Origin: Sordaria brevicollis
Lineage: Eukaryota > Ascomycota > Sordariomycetes > Sordariales > Sordariaceae
Direction: 5' to 3'
Length of the DNA: 64,000 bases
NCBI GenBank assembly: GCA_033439795.1
Contig: JAUTDP010000012.1
Coordinates: 186,001 to 250,000 of the forward strand
The position numbers and the translations under genes are program-made. Shown here in pieces: positions 38,095 to 50,300 of the stretch. How positions within the stretch are numbered: the stretch's first letter is position 1; the number at the start of each line of letters is the position of its first letter. Below the pieces are notes generated by a model, which saw only the letters and a list, made by a program, of their open reading frames with translations, was not told where the DNA came from and ran no database searches.

Positions 38095-39930
38095 ACTTGG
38101 CTGGTCTCGCACCCTCAATGTCGCACTGCAGTAGGCTGAGCCAATTCGGCCTAGAGCTCTGGTCGGCCTAGACTTGGAGCTCTAGGGAAGCTGCACTGTG
38201 AATAGCTTCGACACATAAATGCTTTTCCTTGAAGAGAGTTGTGAAACGGAAAGCCACATGACGAAAGCAGATTCCTTTGATGGTCTACCAAAACCTGACA
38301 GTTGAATCAACCTCAACGCGTGAAGAAACTTGACGACCTATTAAGAATATTCCATACCTGCACCTCACAGACCCTAGAGGTAGGCAGGCACATCAATTGC
38401 ATGATACTAGAGGCAGGCAGTCACACACAGTATGCACGGACGCATGCAGCACTGCAGCATCTGCGTGTTGTGCTTCGTCTTCGGTCCCAGGAACATGCAG
38501 ATGGCTTGCCGGCCTTCCTTCGCTTCCGCGTGCCTTCGACTTTTGCCTTTTTTGAACCGGACGCACGGTTACATCGTAATAAGGTAGCGTACGACCCTGA
38601 TTTCATCCGTCAGCCTTCAACGGGATGGTTTTCCGCCTGGTCCAAATCCTTCGCAGTCACCAACGAAGGTCTTGGTGTTTTTATTGCTCGGCCTGTTGTT
38701 AGCTTCTGAATAGCTTCAAGCCACAGTATCTCTGGAAAGGTTAGGGTCCAGGTACGTAGACAAATCGATCTTCTACGCGGAAGTTGATGCGCTGATCCGT
38801 CACTTGTCAAGTGCTGTCCAGATCATCTATCGAATTTTAATCGTCCTGGGGCGCGGAGATATCATACAATCTTTCATCGATTGAGAGGTTTGCTGCCCAT
38901 TGATTGGCCGTATAAAGTCTCGACGCTTCCAATTGGCAGGGTTTTTGTGTGGGAAATCGAACATGATTCGATACCAAGAGAACGGACTTGAGGATGCAAG
39001 TGGTTCGAGTTCACAATCAACACCGTCGCCCCGGGTAATTGACACAAGCAAAAACACCGAGCAAACACAGCCGTCGACAAGATGAAGCAAAATGACGACG
39101 ATGATTGTTTGTTTTGCAAAAAGTAATGCAAAACTTGATAGAACGTCCCAGACCACCTGCTCTCGGAACGGTGTGGTTTGGGTGGCTTCCTTCAGGTCGC
39201 ATGCTTCCACTCGGCGGACGTTTTGTGTTTGGTGAGAAGTTGGGAATGGAAACATTTCTGCAAAATACGGAGCTCAAACACTCAACTGCAGCTCCGTCAC
39301 CACACAGCAGTGGGTGTCAACGCCAAGCTTCTGCAACGGAAACGGAATCAGGAGCACACATGCTGGTCACTTCCCACCAGAACCCACCACACCTCGCGCT
39401 AGCCCGGGGACCCTCGCCGGCTGCGTCCAAAATCTTCGTTGGTCAAGGGTTACCCCTGACTCCCAGGGACCAGAGAGGATTCCGCAGGAAATCAACGGAC
39501 ATCCTTGGGAAGGCCGGGACCTGGATTGGACTGGACTTTTCGCTGGATTGGGGATGGAGGAAGGACGAGGATGATGGGATGGGCACGGCACCATCGCATC
39601 AACCAAGCACGACGGCATGGACGCACACACTCCTCACTCACTCACCACGCACACAGTCCGCTTGCTCACTCTCACAGTCTCACCCTTTGCAACCTTCCTG
39701 AACCCTCGTCCTGAGCCGGACGCATTGCAACGGGGACCGACCAGGGGTCAGGAATCACTCCTGCATTATATGGACCCCAGGCCCGTCGCATCCCCCACAA
39801 TTGCGAGGTTTTTCCTGAGAATAATGCTCTTTTGCTTTGCTGCTCGGGCTTCTTGCTTGACTTTCGGACTCTGACCCTGCTGAGTTGGGCCGACTATCTT
39901 TACTAACTGACACTCCCTCGAAAAACATCT

Positions 39931-39978
39931 CAACTTACTCACTCACCACTCACTCACTCACTCACTCACTCAACCACT
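39931..39978 (+). repeat. (ACTC)n tract upstream of CRIB-motif gene
   Basis: A run of ACTC units with small interruptions lies about 330 bp before the start codon at 40310. Such CT-rich tracts are common in leaders and promoters of filamentous fungi. Confidence 0.85.
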
Positions 39979-40309
39979 CACGTCAGCCTCTCATCGCTGA
40001 CAGCATAAAGATCAGCACTTCTTAAACGACAATCAAGACAGGAAAACCGCAAGAAACAATATATACTTGGCCCGGAAACTCGCCAAGTCGATCCCCGTCC
40101 CGTCCCGTGTCCACTTCGGCCGAGGACGCCGATTTTGTATCTGAAGAGTGAGAGGAACAGCGAGAGAAGATCCACGGTTCACGGTCCACGGGGGCCCTGT
40201 TCGAATCCACCTCCACTGTCCACTGTCCACTGTCCCCAGTCTGCAATCCACCAGCTTGACACCGCCCACGTCCAATCCACATCCGGTCCCTTTATAGCAA
40301 CGAGCAACC

Positions 40310-42877
40310 ATGAATCTGTGGGCCGTCTCTTCCCTGCCCGTCTACTCGGAACGAGGTGCACGAGGCAGGTCGGAAAAGAAATTCAAGTCCTCTTCAGTTT
40401 CCGTCGTCACTGCTCCTCATCGACTTGCACCAACTTCATCCTCAACAACATCAACCCCAACATCAACCACTTCGCCGGTACCGGCTTTCGCTCCTTCAAA
40501 CCACGGCCACTTTTTACACCACGATCCTTCCGACTACATCCACAACGAGCTTTTGGAGCCATCCATTAATGGCCCGCCGTCACCAGAAAGCATTCGACAG
40601 CTAAGCAAGCACATGAAGAAGGCCTCCCAGAGAGACAAGCATCTCAGTCACCACACAACCTCATCAGGTTCCTCCTCACTACGCTCCCTAACTTCGACCG
40701 ACTCACCCAGTACCGACGGAGCTTTCAGTCTTTCGAGAAAATCCTCAGGACGATCTACCAACAGCCACACGATGCCGGCGACCAAGGACCGCCCCGAGAG
40801 CGTTCAGATCTTTGGCAAGACTCTCTTTAACCGACGAGGCAGGCTAAAGCGTGAGAGCAGCTCTCAGAATTTGTATTCGGCCGAGTCGGGCAGCGATGCC
40901 AATCTGCCGCTTCATCCCACCTCGCAGCCGGCCCCAACGTCCGCCCCTTCGAGGGACTCGTCCATTCCGGCCTTCTTCAGCCGCCGACGGACCATCAAGG
41001 CTGAGAATGCCGAAGACTCTGTAGGCCAGAGGAAGATTCAAATCTCTGGACCGTACAACTTCCAGCATGTGGCACATACCAAGAAGGGCAGCAATGTCGA
41101 CGACTTGCAGTATTCGGACTTCTCATCCAAAGACTCACTTCCCCTTGGTGACGTCGATTTGCCACCCTCGCAGCGCCCTCCTTCCATGTCTGCTAAGCAG
41201 ACTTCGCCTCGACGTCTCATTAAGCACGCAAAGTCTCAAGACTCGATGAGCATTGCGCCTCCACGTCCACCCAGGTCGCCGATCGATGAATCCATTCCAG
41301 TTCCTCCCGTCCCCGGCATCCCACCACGAGTTTCCAGCCGCATTTCCACAACGGCAGAGGATCTTGGCCGGCCTCAGACAAGTACCGGATTCCGTCAAGC
41401 TCAACCACTTGGTCTCGACACCGATGGCCCCACTCCTCCCATGACATCCCATGGACACACTCGCATGACGAGTATTCCCGATAACGACCCCAACTGGCCA
41501 TTGCCCGCCCCGGCGAACTTCGATGCCGCCCCTCTAGCAAATGTGCCCGAGGAGGAAGAGAGCGGTTCGATCTTGAAGCCATCCCGTGCTAGCCTCATCA
41601 GCAACTCGTCGCTCCGCGCCAGCCAATCGGTCCCAATGCTCCGGGCTTTCTCTCCACGACAGGATTATGATCACAGCCGCGAACCCAGCGACGCCTCCAG
41701 CACTCTTGGACCATGCAACTTGCGAGAAGCCCAGCGGGCCCTGGTGTCCGCCTTGGATGATATCATTGGAGGTGACTCTTCGCTTACACGGGAGAGCTGG
41801 GAGGACGACATCGACTACTGTTACGAACACGCTGCCGAGGCGGACTGCGACTACGAGTGGGATCGTCCATCGCTGGATATCAGCCGTGACTGCGGAAGCA
41901 CGACGCCTGTTGAGCATCACTACCACCGCAAGAAGCTATCATGCAACCCTTCCATGCTCGCTCCCGCTGCTCTGGATATCCCGTCTCTAAGCCCGGTCAG
42001 CCTCAACTCGGCTACCACGCCCCACGAGGCCATCACGCCAACAGGAATGACCGCTGCCCTTCCTCACCCCACCCACTCCCACAAGACCTCCAACTTCTCT
42101 CTCCCAAGGATCGAGGCCCCTACCCGTTCGGTCGGTGACATGCTCAAGACGCCCGAGCTGCACGCGCGCAAGCCCTCGGACGCCTCCAGCTTCAAGGAAT
42201 GCCACGGCTTCACCCTCTCTCCCTCGCTCCTGATCCCCACCGATTTCCAGCGTCAGATGCGCCTGAACTCCCTCGACGCCAACGAACCACTGGGCTCCGG
42301 TGCCACGGACGACTACAGCGATTGCCGCGAGTATCCCTTCGCCGCTCACGCCTTCTGCGAGCCCGGCATTTCATCTCTCAAGTACAACCCTCACCGGGCC
42401 AGTGCTTCGACCACTGCCACGCTCGAGAGCATCAACTCCGGCCGCCATGTGTCGACTGCTTCCATCTCAACCGACTTCACTCGTCTGACTTTGAGCACCA
42501 ACTCGCTGGTAGACATGGACAACTGCAACTACGAGTCTCCCGTATGCGAGATGCCCGCTGGCCACGTCCGGTCCGAGAGCGTCAGCGCCAAGGGCGCCGC
42601 CGTCACCACCACCGCCATGCCTCCCGTGCCTGAGTTCGAGGAGATTTCGGATGAGTCCCTCCGCCGGGGCGAGAGTTTCCCGAACCTTGTCGGATTGGGA
42701 AAGCAGCAGGAGAGTGCCGAGGCACCGGCGGCAATTGGATCCAAGAGAAAGGATTCCATGATGGGACTACAAAGGCCGGGTAGAGGCCGCGCGAGGACGA
42801 CCAGTCTTAGCACGCCCCCGCCTGCGAACCAGTTCTCGCTGTTTCCTACTGTTCGGTTGACGGGCTCTCAGATTTAG
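40310..42877 (+). CDS. Large Ser/Pro-rich protein with CRIB-like Cdc42/Rac-binding motif
   Basis: A single open frame of 855 residues begins at an ATG in the context GCAACCATGAAT. The protein is mostly disordered, rich in Ser, Pro and Thr, with many RxxS-type sites. Residues 245-256, ISGPYNFQHVAH, match the CRIB consensus ISxPxxFxHxxH of Cdc42/Rac effectors such as PAK kinases and yeast Gic1/2; the usual following V-G is replaced by T-K-K-G. Just before it is a basic patch (FFSRRRTIKAE), and a second one (GKTLFNRRGRLKRE) lies earlier, as often flanks CRIB motifs for lipid binding. No kinase or other catalytic domain follows, so it would act as an adaptor or effector, perhaps in polarised hyphal growth. 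That role is inference from the motif. Composition-driven similarity to generic proline-rich cell-wall annotations should be treated with care. No intron is needed. Confidence 0.85.
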   Translation: MNLWAVSSLPVYSERGARGRSEKKFKSSSVSVVTAPHRLAPTSSSTTSTPTSTTSPVPAFAPSNHGHFLHHDPSDYIHNELLEPSINGPPSPESIRQLSKHMKKASQRDKHLSHHTTSSGSSSLRSLTSTDSPSTDGAFSLSRKSSGRSTNSHTMPATKDRPESVQIFGKTLFNRRGRLKRESSSQNLYSAESGSDANLPLHPTSQPAPTSAPSRDSSIPAFFSRRRTIKAENAEDSVGQRKIQISGPYNFQHVAHTKKGSNVDDLQYSDFSSKDSLPLGDVDLPPSQRPPSMSAKQTSPRRLIKHAKSQDSMSIAPPRPPRSPIDESIPVPPVPGIPPRVSSRISTTAEDLGRPQTSTGFRQAQPLGLDTDGPTPPMTSHGHTRMTSIPDNDPNWPLPAPANFDAAPLANVPEEEESGSILKPSRASLISNSSLRASQSVPMLRAFSPRQDYDHSREPSDASSTLGPCNLREAQRALVSALDDIIGGDSSLTRESWEDDIDYCYEHAAEADCDYEWDRPSLDISRDCGSTTPVEHHYHRKKLSCNPSMLAPAALDIPSLSPVSLNSATTPHEAITPTGMTAALPHPTHSHKTSNFSLPRIEAPTRSVGDMLKTPELHARKPSDASSFKECHGFTLSPSLLIPTDFQRQMRLNSLDANEPLGSGATDDYSDCREYPFAAHAFCEPGISSLKYNPHRASASTTATLESINSGRHVSTASISTDFTRLTLSTNSLVDMDNCNYESPVCEMPAGHVRSESVSAKGAAVTTTAMPPVPEFEEISDESLRRGESFPNLVGLGKQQESAEAPAAIGSKRKDSMMGLQRPGRGRARTTSLSTPPPANQFSLFPTVRLTGSQI

Positions 42878-43270
42878 GGGAACTAAGAACGAATATCAAA
42901 GCCAACTTCGGCTGGACAATCTTTACCAGACACCAACACCACAATCATTGACACCATCAACATCCCGGCGAACCGATGTCTTGCTCCGAAATAAAGCATA
43001 CCCGGTAATCGTGCGATTTCATCGTTATCAACGATCAGCCAACCTCCTTACCTCGGAAGAGAAAGGGGCAACGGCACACATTTCCTTATCAAACTATCGT
43101 CATCGTTTAGCCTCATCAGCATCGTTATTTTTTTCTTTTCATACCTTATAGACCTGGGGGACAAATCAGGATGGGAGACAGACAGGCAGCAAGCAACGCG
43201 ATTTTTTTTCTTTTGCAATTTTCTCAATCGTTTGGTGCAGGGTGGATGGGGATGGAAGAAGGAACGAAGA

Positions 43271-43305
43271 AAGGAAAGGAAGGAAGGAAGGAAGGAAGGA
43301 AGGAG
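43271..43305 (+). repeat. (GGAA)n microsatellite
   Basis: About eight AAGG/GGAA units follow each other in the region after the CRIB-motif gene, probably 3' UTR. Confidence 0.9.
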
Positions 43306-43696
43306 GCAAAGACAAAAAAGGGAAAGCATCATCCGGATGGGGGAAAATTTTTCCGACTTTACTCACAGTCGTTCTTGCCTTGTACAAAGTTTTTAATCCC
43401 CCTCAACATCACCACACTACAACACACCGACCACCACAGTTCCAACACAACACCCCACCATACACTCCCTCGCAACATCACATACACGGTCACCAGATAC
43501 ACCACCGCATCACAACCATTTCCTTATCCTGTACCATTCGATTCATTTTACGAAGTTATGACCTGATGAAAGCGCCGGGGGGGGGTTCGGGGAACAGGGG
43601 AGAGAGAGCTATATATCCAGAGAAGAGAGAAGTCATTTACATTTTTTTTGCCATTTTGTTGAAGAGTCCTGTGTCGATAGAGAAGAGAGGGGTTCG

Positions 43697-43720
43697 ATGT
43701 AGCATGTAGCATGTAGCATG
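43697..43720 (+). repeat. 7 bp tandem repeat (ATGTAGC)3
   Basis: Three perfect ATGTAGC units are followed by ATGT. Confidence 0.92.
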
Positions 43721-44346
43721 TTTCAAACAAAACATTTTCACTCATATCCTTCTGCATACTACCATTTCTGCTTTTGCAAGAGCGTGACTGAACAAAGTTG
43801 TGATGAAAAAAAAGTCTAACTGGCACTCTTGAAAATCCAATTTCCGCACTGCCGGGCCCAGCGCACCTTTCTATCACCACCTCCCGCACTTTCCACCTCC
43901 AGCAAAAGCTCCCGTCGCGTCATCCCAACCTACCTACCTTGAACCCAACAAAAGCCTTGGAAGGAGCCCTTGCCGTGCTCATCCTCCTTTCAACATTCCA
44001 ACTGAACGGCTTGGTTGGTACGTTGGCGCACTAGTTCTACCATTTAGAGTCTCGGAAACTTTAACGCACAAAAATCAAAAAGAACTGTCCGGATCGGATC
44101 GTGAAAGTTGGCACATATAAAGAGTCACACACACATCATAAGAGCTTCTGTTCTCCAGTCCAGGGCTGCCAAAAGTAGGCGGTCTGCTCTGCCTTATGGG
44201 TATCGGTATTGGGGAAACGCTCTCATCGGACATGGAAAAAAAAAAGGAGCCGGTGCGAGGCAAAACTAATCGAAAAGAGGTAAGCGGTGTTGGGTTCATC
44301 AAAACCCGCGAGTCGCGGTGATGGATATCCATGAGTGATACCTTCC

Positions 44347-44350
<4 letters not shown>

Positions 44351-44380
<30 letters not shown>
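44351..44380 (+). repeat. Poly-T tract (30)
   Basis: An uninterrupted run of 30 T. On the minus strand this would be a poly-A run, but no retroposed gene is visible upstream of it. Confidence 0.95.
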
Positions 44381-47300
44381 CCTACCTATTCTGAACATGT
44401 TCTTTCTCATCAGATCAATGTTTTCTTATATGACTGTTACTCAAGTGTCACTTTTTTTCTTTAATGATATCCACCGGGAATTCTCCTTAGGGGATAAAAA
44501 TGAACTTCAATGTTGTTCTCCGTCCTCGACTTGCGGTTTGGAAGACATGTCTTGATGGAACAATGTTTCTTTGTAATGATTTCGTATGGGGTTGATTTCT
44601 GCAAGTAAAATTATTGCTTGAAGCATAAAACGATCAAGAGGATATCCCCGTTGCAGAGCAAAAGCCTCGTGAACATTCGTGTAACGATTCAAAGGTTTGT
44701 TTATTCGTTTGTTTATTTGTTAGCTTGGTATCTACCTATTCGTAGCTGTTCCAATGGTTACAAGGACGGGATGAGATAGGGAACTGACTGAGTTTTAGTA
44801 ATGGATTTAAAATATCTAAAAACACATATTCAGTTTGTCGAATAGGATATTCTAAGATCCGGGTAGGTATTTGTTCTAGAACGAGATGCGATAGTGAGAA
44901 ATGAAAAGAACCTGATGTCTTACGCTAACAAAGAAACCAGCATGAGATTATACAATTTGCTACTGACTCGTGGTTAGTTCTAGACCAAAATCATCCTGAA
45001 AGGTTTTGGGAGTCCCGGGATGAAGTTTCTAATCATGTTTGGGAACCCTGGTGGCCAGTTATGGTGCTTGACTGTGTCATTCATCCATCGAAGGTGAGCA
45101 GTGCCTCTTTGAGACTTCGGATAGGATCTGAGAAGATGTAAAAATTGCTGGTCAAGTCAGATCTCGTGACAACGAAATCTGGACCGCTTGGGGCTCAACT
45201 TGCTGACTATCTGCTCATTTTGAGTTGACTACGACGTTACAAGTTTGGCAAAGATGGGCGAGAGTTTGGATGTTGTTGCTTGGTTCTCCCTGACAGCTAC
45301 AAGCGTTGGTTGCGAACAAAGGGAGCTGAACTGTGGAAAGCCCAGCAATTCGACTGTACGTATCAGAGGACGCTGGGTAAAATCCGTGAAATATGATTCG
45401 TCAATTGCTATACTTTTCATGATCGACGGCGGCCGCGGATATCCGTTCGGAAAGTTCATCCGAAGTTCAAACACTGCCGAAGTGGTGATACGTATTATAG
45501 TAGGCCGCTGCGTCCTTGACACATGTGCAAATGGGAACTCCATGTTTCCGACCTTTTGTAAGACAGTGATGTCTTTGTGTGTGGATACAGTATACCCCTC
45601 CCACCACCGACCATCCAGGTCTATCAACCCTTCCTATCTCTTTGAAATCACGGAAGTTTCCCGGTCAGAACACCTAACATCCATGCTCTCGGTCGAGAGA
45701 ATCATGTGGGCTCGTTTCTGGTTTGTGTGATTTTGTCATTCGCGTGCGCCAGATTTTCTCCTCCATCCGTTTGAGCCGCAAATCCTGATCCGGAATAGAG
45801 TTCGCAGTGGTGCGACAGTGAATGGTTCCCAGCGAAACTTTCCCCTTCCCACCAAAAAGAGTTCGGAAAACACCACACCTGCATTTAATGCTTGCACTAG
45901 CAAGCACCGCTCGGTCGAAACCACCAATGCCAAATTGGATTCAGGTAACTTCGTACTCCGCTGCCCTATCATCACGGACTTTGCGTCTCCCCAGAACTGA
46001 TGCGACGATAGTTCATCAGGTTTTCAGCTTCAGAGTTTGGGGGCCCTTGCGCTAATGCAGAAGCAGACGAGCTCAAGCTTTGACATTCGCGCAAGCGGAG
46101 CCGAGAAACCGAATGTTCCAGACAGAGACGCCATGGCCTAGGGAGGAATGCACGACATTGGTAGATCAGGGCTGCCTTTGCACTTGACAGAAGCACCCCA
46201 CTACTAGCCCGAAGCCTGGCAGAAGATCACGTTAATCCAACGACAACCCTTCCGATGACGACCAGTGTGCGCCTTTCATCACCCAAACAATCGCCGAGCT
46301 CGGTCGCCGTGGACGAATAGGGATGCTAAAGCAATCTGCCAAAGCCGCCGTCGAGGTCGTATTGCATGCCAGCGGAGGACTTGGTGCCCAGCAGACGCAG
46401 CGCCCCAGCACAAGAACAAGTCTGTCGGGGGAACGGAAAGCAAAGCACAGCGCTTTGCCGCGGAAGTGTTCCGTTTTCGACTATCGTCGTAACCTGTCGA
46501 ATGCTTCTGTTTGATGTCGCCATGCCAACGACCAGTTTCCAAGAAGTATGTCGGCCGAAGCGATGAACCGGTTGAGCCTGTTCCGAAACTCGATGTGACG
46601 CCGTCCAGAATCTCGATCTCAGCCTCCAGAACCAGGTGGCCCAACGACGTGCCTCATTACGCCGACGTCAGGGACGGGTCAGGATCATGATCCTGCGTTA
46701 AGCCGCGCAAATCAGCTTTCGAATATCCCAGGACAACGTCTATTTACCGTTGGGAAGCAGTCGCGCATTCGCCTACAACGACCTGTTGTGGCCCGACAAG
46801 CCCCAATGAACATCGGTACCTCGCTAGGCAGCCGAATCAGAAGGAGAACGGCCGGCATCTGAAGATTGGCTCGGGAGCGAGACATCCATCCTTGGGTCAA
46901 TCTGGTGTTCGATTTGGAGTCGGCCATGGTTATGGAACGGGCAGTTTCGTCTCGAATTCAGGCTCGACCCGTGTTGACATCTGTGCCACCAAAGATCATT
47001 AACACGAAGTTCTTTCAGCCGCTATAAGCTTGTGTTGGCAGGCAGCGAGATTGGCTCAAGAGATTTGAAGGACCTACCTATTTGTGGATGGAATTCCGGT
47101 CCTATCGAAGAACACATATCGCCGTCCTGTCGCAGGAGCCACAGCTGGGTCGCGTCGAAGTGCCAGACGTCTAGGCATGAAGTACTAGCTCTTCTTCGGC
47201 TGCCTGGTTCAGTTCGCACGCCGCTTCGAAGTCCTGGTGACACTGTCAACGAACAAAAAAAAGGACAAAAAACAGAAAGGCTGGACAATCGAAAGAGGTG

Positions 47301-50300
47301 GCAAGAGATGTCGAAGATCGATTCAAACGGGTAAACTCCTCAAAGGACTTTGTCTGTAAGCCAGCAGCCATCGGCAATTTTTTTTTCTTTTTTTTTCTGG
47401 CAATTTGGGCTTCGACAAAGAGCAGTATGGCGGGAGGAAGACCGAAGTATCATGGAAGTTCCATCTGCTACACGATAATTCGGCGGTGGAGGACGGGTGA
47501 TCTGAGCTTCTGGACCCGGCCTGCAGGTTGAAGCGTTGTTGAAAATTGAGGAACCGCGATGGGGAAGATTCCTGTCTATTGGATTCTTGCCTCACCTGGT
47601 TGGTCAATTCCCTTCGCTTGTTCGGCTATGAGGAAAGAAAGAGGCCGATGCTGCCCGCCTTCCCAACGTTTTGGCTCTGATTGTTCGAAGGGTCGAAGGT
47701 GCTAACGGTGGGCATCGTATCGTGCCTGCATTGGATGAATCCGGGCGATTCAGGGATGCTCCCAGTTATGAAGCACGTACAGCCATACACAATGCGCAAC
47801 GATGCCATTCATTATTTTTATGAGTGGGTGCGGCGCTGCATAGCATCGCATATCTATGCGAGCTATGCAAAGACGGCCCGGGCTGTTGCTTGGAACAAAA
47901 CTTCCTGAGGCGTCCCCCTCCATTGCATCGGGGCCTCAACTAGCACCCTTCCGTTTTTCCGTGTTTGCCCTTCTTGGACGAACAGGGCTTTCGACCAAGC
48001 TCTTTGCGGTTTCATTTAAATTCGGCCGGGCTTCCTCGTCCAGAGTCTCTGATGCTCATCCACGGCAACAACTCAATTTCTCCCCCATAGTCCCATATGG
48101 GTGGACATTCGATCGTGGGCAATTGAGGAGCCCAACATGGGATTGCAGCGCAGATCCTGATGAAAAGCGTCTGCGACAAAGCACATGAGCTGCACTCTCA
48201 TGTGACCCCGGTTTGCTGTTCTATGATAAGAACTTCAACGCTGGATTTTGTGTGCGAAATAGAACACAATATCCAATCACTGCGGCGTGAATTCCAAGAA
48301 GCGGAGAGGAGACGACATGAGAAAAACGAAAAGGAAGACGGTCTTGTGTTGCTCATTTGTCCAATTTGGAGTCATCATCGACTGCCTACACTACATAGGG
48401 GTGTAGTTGTGCGGGGACCGCCGATTCGTACTCGCCAGTCAGTGTTCGGGGACGAAACGCCGCGCACTGAGCACGCCCAGCACTCCAACGGTACCTTAGC
48501 GTAGGGTAGTCAGTCAACTTTAGGTCTAGTCTGGCACCTAACTCCCACTATCCTCCGACTTTGGAAACCAAATTGCGATCAGGCCATTCTTGCTTCCCTT
48601 GCCCTCCCCAGACCTTTTACGAACAAACACATCCCACACATCACGGAAGTCGGAATCAGCGACCAATCCGCCTTCGATTGATGTCGTCGTCATGGAATTG
48701 CGGATGGGTTCGCTGGGTTTTAGAGACAAGTCAGGAAGTATTCTTGAGCCGGGACTTGCTCGGCCGAACCGATTGCCATGGTGCATGAGAACGATGGAGG
48801 CACCTCTACGTGGCCTCCTGAACTCTGGATCAAGGTCACGGTATGTCCCGGGCTCCTGCCTTCCTCTGCAGGCTCTGCTCCTCCGTCGGGGACACCAAAG
48901 GAAGGACGGGAGCTATGTAATGACTCAATGTGGCACTGCAATTGACTTCAAGAGGAAGTTGTCGGGCCAAGTTGATCCAAGGTGGTAGCTGCTACCGGCC
49001 AGTCCTGCCAGGGTGCCGCTTCAGTTCTCTCTCATCAAAACCTCAAATCACCTCACTTCAGCTCTTTCAATATTTCCAGCATGGAAACAGCAGACCCATT
49101 TTCGAATTTTTCCTTCGTTGCTAATAACTCGGTCCAATGTCGACGTTGATTGGAATGGCGTCAAATCTAGACCCCAGATATCACGCGCTCAGAGGCGGCT
49201 CTGCTTCAACCCCTGCCCTACTTCCGCTTCTCCGTTCGATGCCTGTTCAAAGGCCTGTCATTTCACGGCCTGTCTCACCTGTTTTAGCACTTTGCGCTAC
49301 CAATACCGAGGGCTGATTCCCAAGGGTTAGGTACCCAAGCAGACCAAGAAGCTTCCCCATACTGTCCGCCCTATAATAGCATCGTCTTATTGTGGCGACG
49401 GCAAGAGCTGTCAAACCAGCATTTGATTACCATCGAGGACTCGAAATCACGGATGGTATGCTCTGCCTGTCAAGCAGCATGTCCAACACGCCCGTCTGCG
49501 CATCTGCCTTGGACATCTTGGTCTGCCGTTGTTTTTGGCTCTCGAGCTCCAGCAAGCAAGACAAGCGGAAGCCGGATGGCCATGCGAATGCCTCCACAAT
49601 CCGCGCGGCTTCGTCAATCTCCTCCGGTTCTGGTCTGGAGCCCTCCCCCACCCGAGACAACAGGAGACAGGCAGGCCACTCTAAAGGCGGCCTTCAAAAA
49701 GGGGAGAGGATGGAGTAGACGGCCTGCCGAGACTCTGCAAATCTCCAGTTAACTCCATCGGCGTGCTCTGGATAGCCACTATTCGTCGAACACGGGACCA
49801 CTTCAGTCACTCGTAGCGCCATCAAGCGCAGCATTGGGTCTTTTTGATTGGCCGATTCCTTAATTCTGGAAATCTCAATGGGGCTTCCTCAGTCCCTGGC
49901 CTATTACGGTGTTGACGGTGCTCCCAATCCTGGCCCGTTGAGCCGTTGGGACTATGGATCTCTGCAAGTGTCTCAGCGTCGAGGGACGTCGTCCTGCAAG
50001 ACAACCCGACAATCTCCCCGGTCTCAGCAATCGAATAAAGGACTGCTTTTTAGGGCTGCAACATGGATCCCACCCTGCGGCCTATTCAACGGTTGCTACT
50101 CCGTACAGATATCACAGTACAATTTGGCCTGTGCAGCTGCCCTAGGTCACCATACCCTTGAAGGTCCTCGACGAGCAATGCCCATCGACGTGTCACGACG
50201 GCTGCGGTACGGCCTGGCATTCACGGATCGAGCTAAATCTCCATCTGGATTCCGCAACAGTCTTGTTCGTCATACCCAAAAACCCATGGTCAAATGACAA

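Larger units (their letters stand above)
34613..40309. other. Gene-poor region of normal composition
   Basis: No supported coding exon was found in ~5.7 kb. It holds an 11 bp tandem repeat (36807-36839), a TG microsatellite (38064-38093), and an ACTC-rich tract (39931-39978) that probably lies in the promoter or 5' leader of the CRIB-motif gene. The short open frames lack family resemblance. Confidence 0.5.

Noticed and set aside
44351..44380. T30 tract as the tail of a retroposed gene on the minus strand
   Set aside because: No gene-like sequence or flanking target duplication beside it.
49427..49660. Minus-strand 77-codon frame with protein-like composition
   Set aside because: No domain, no supporting exon chain found on either side.
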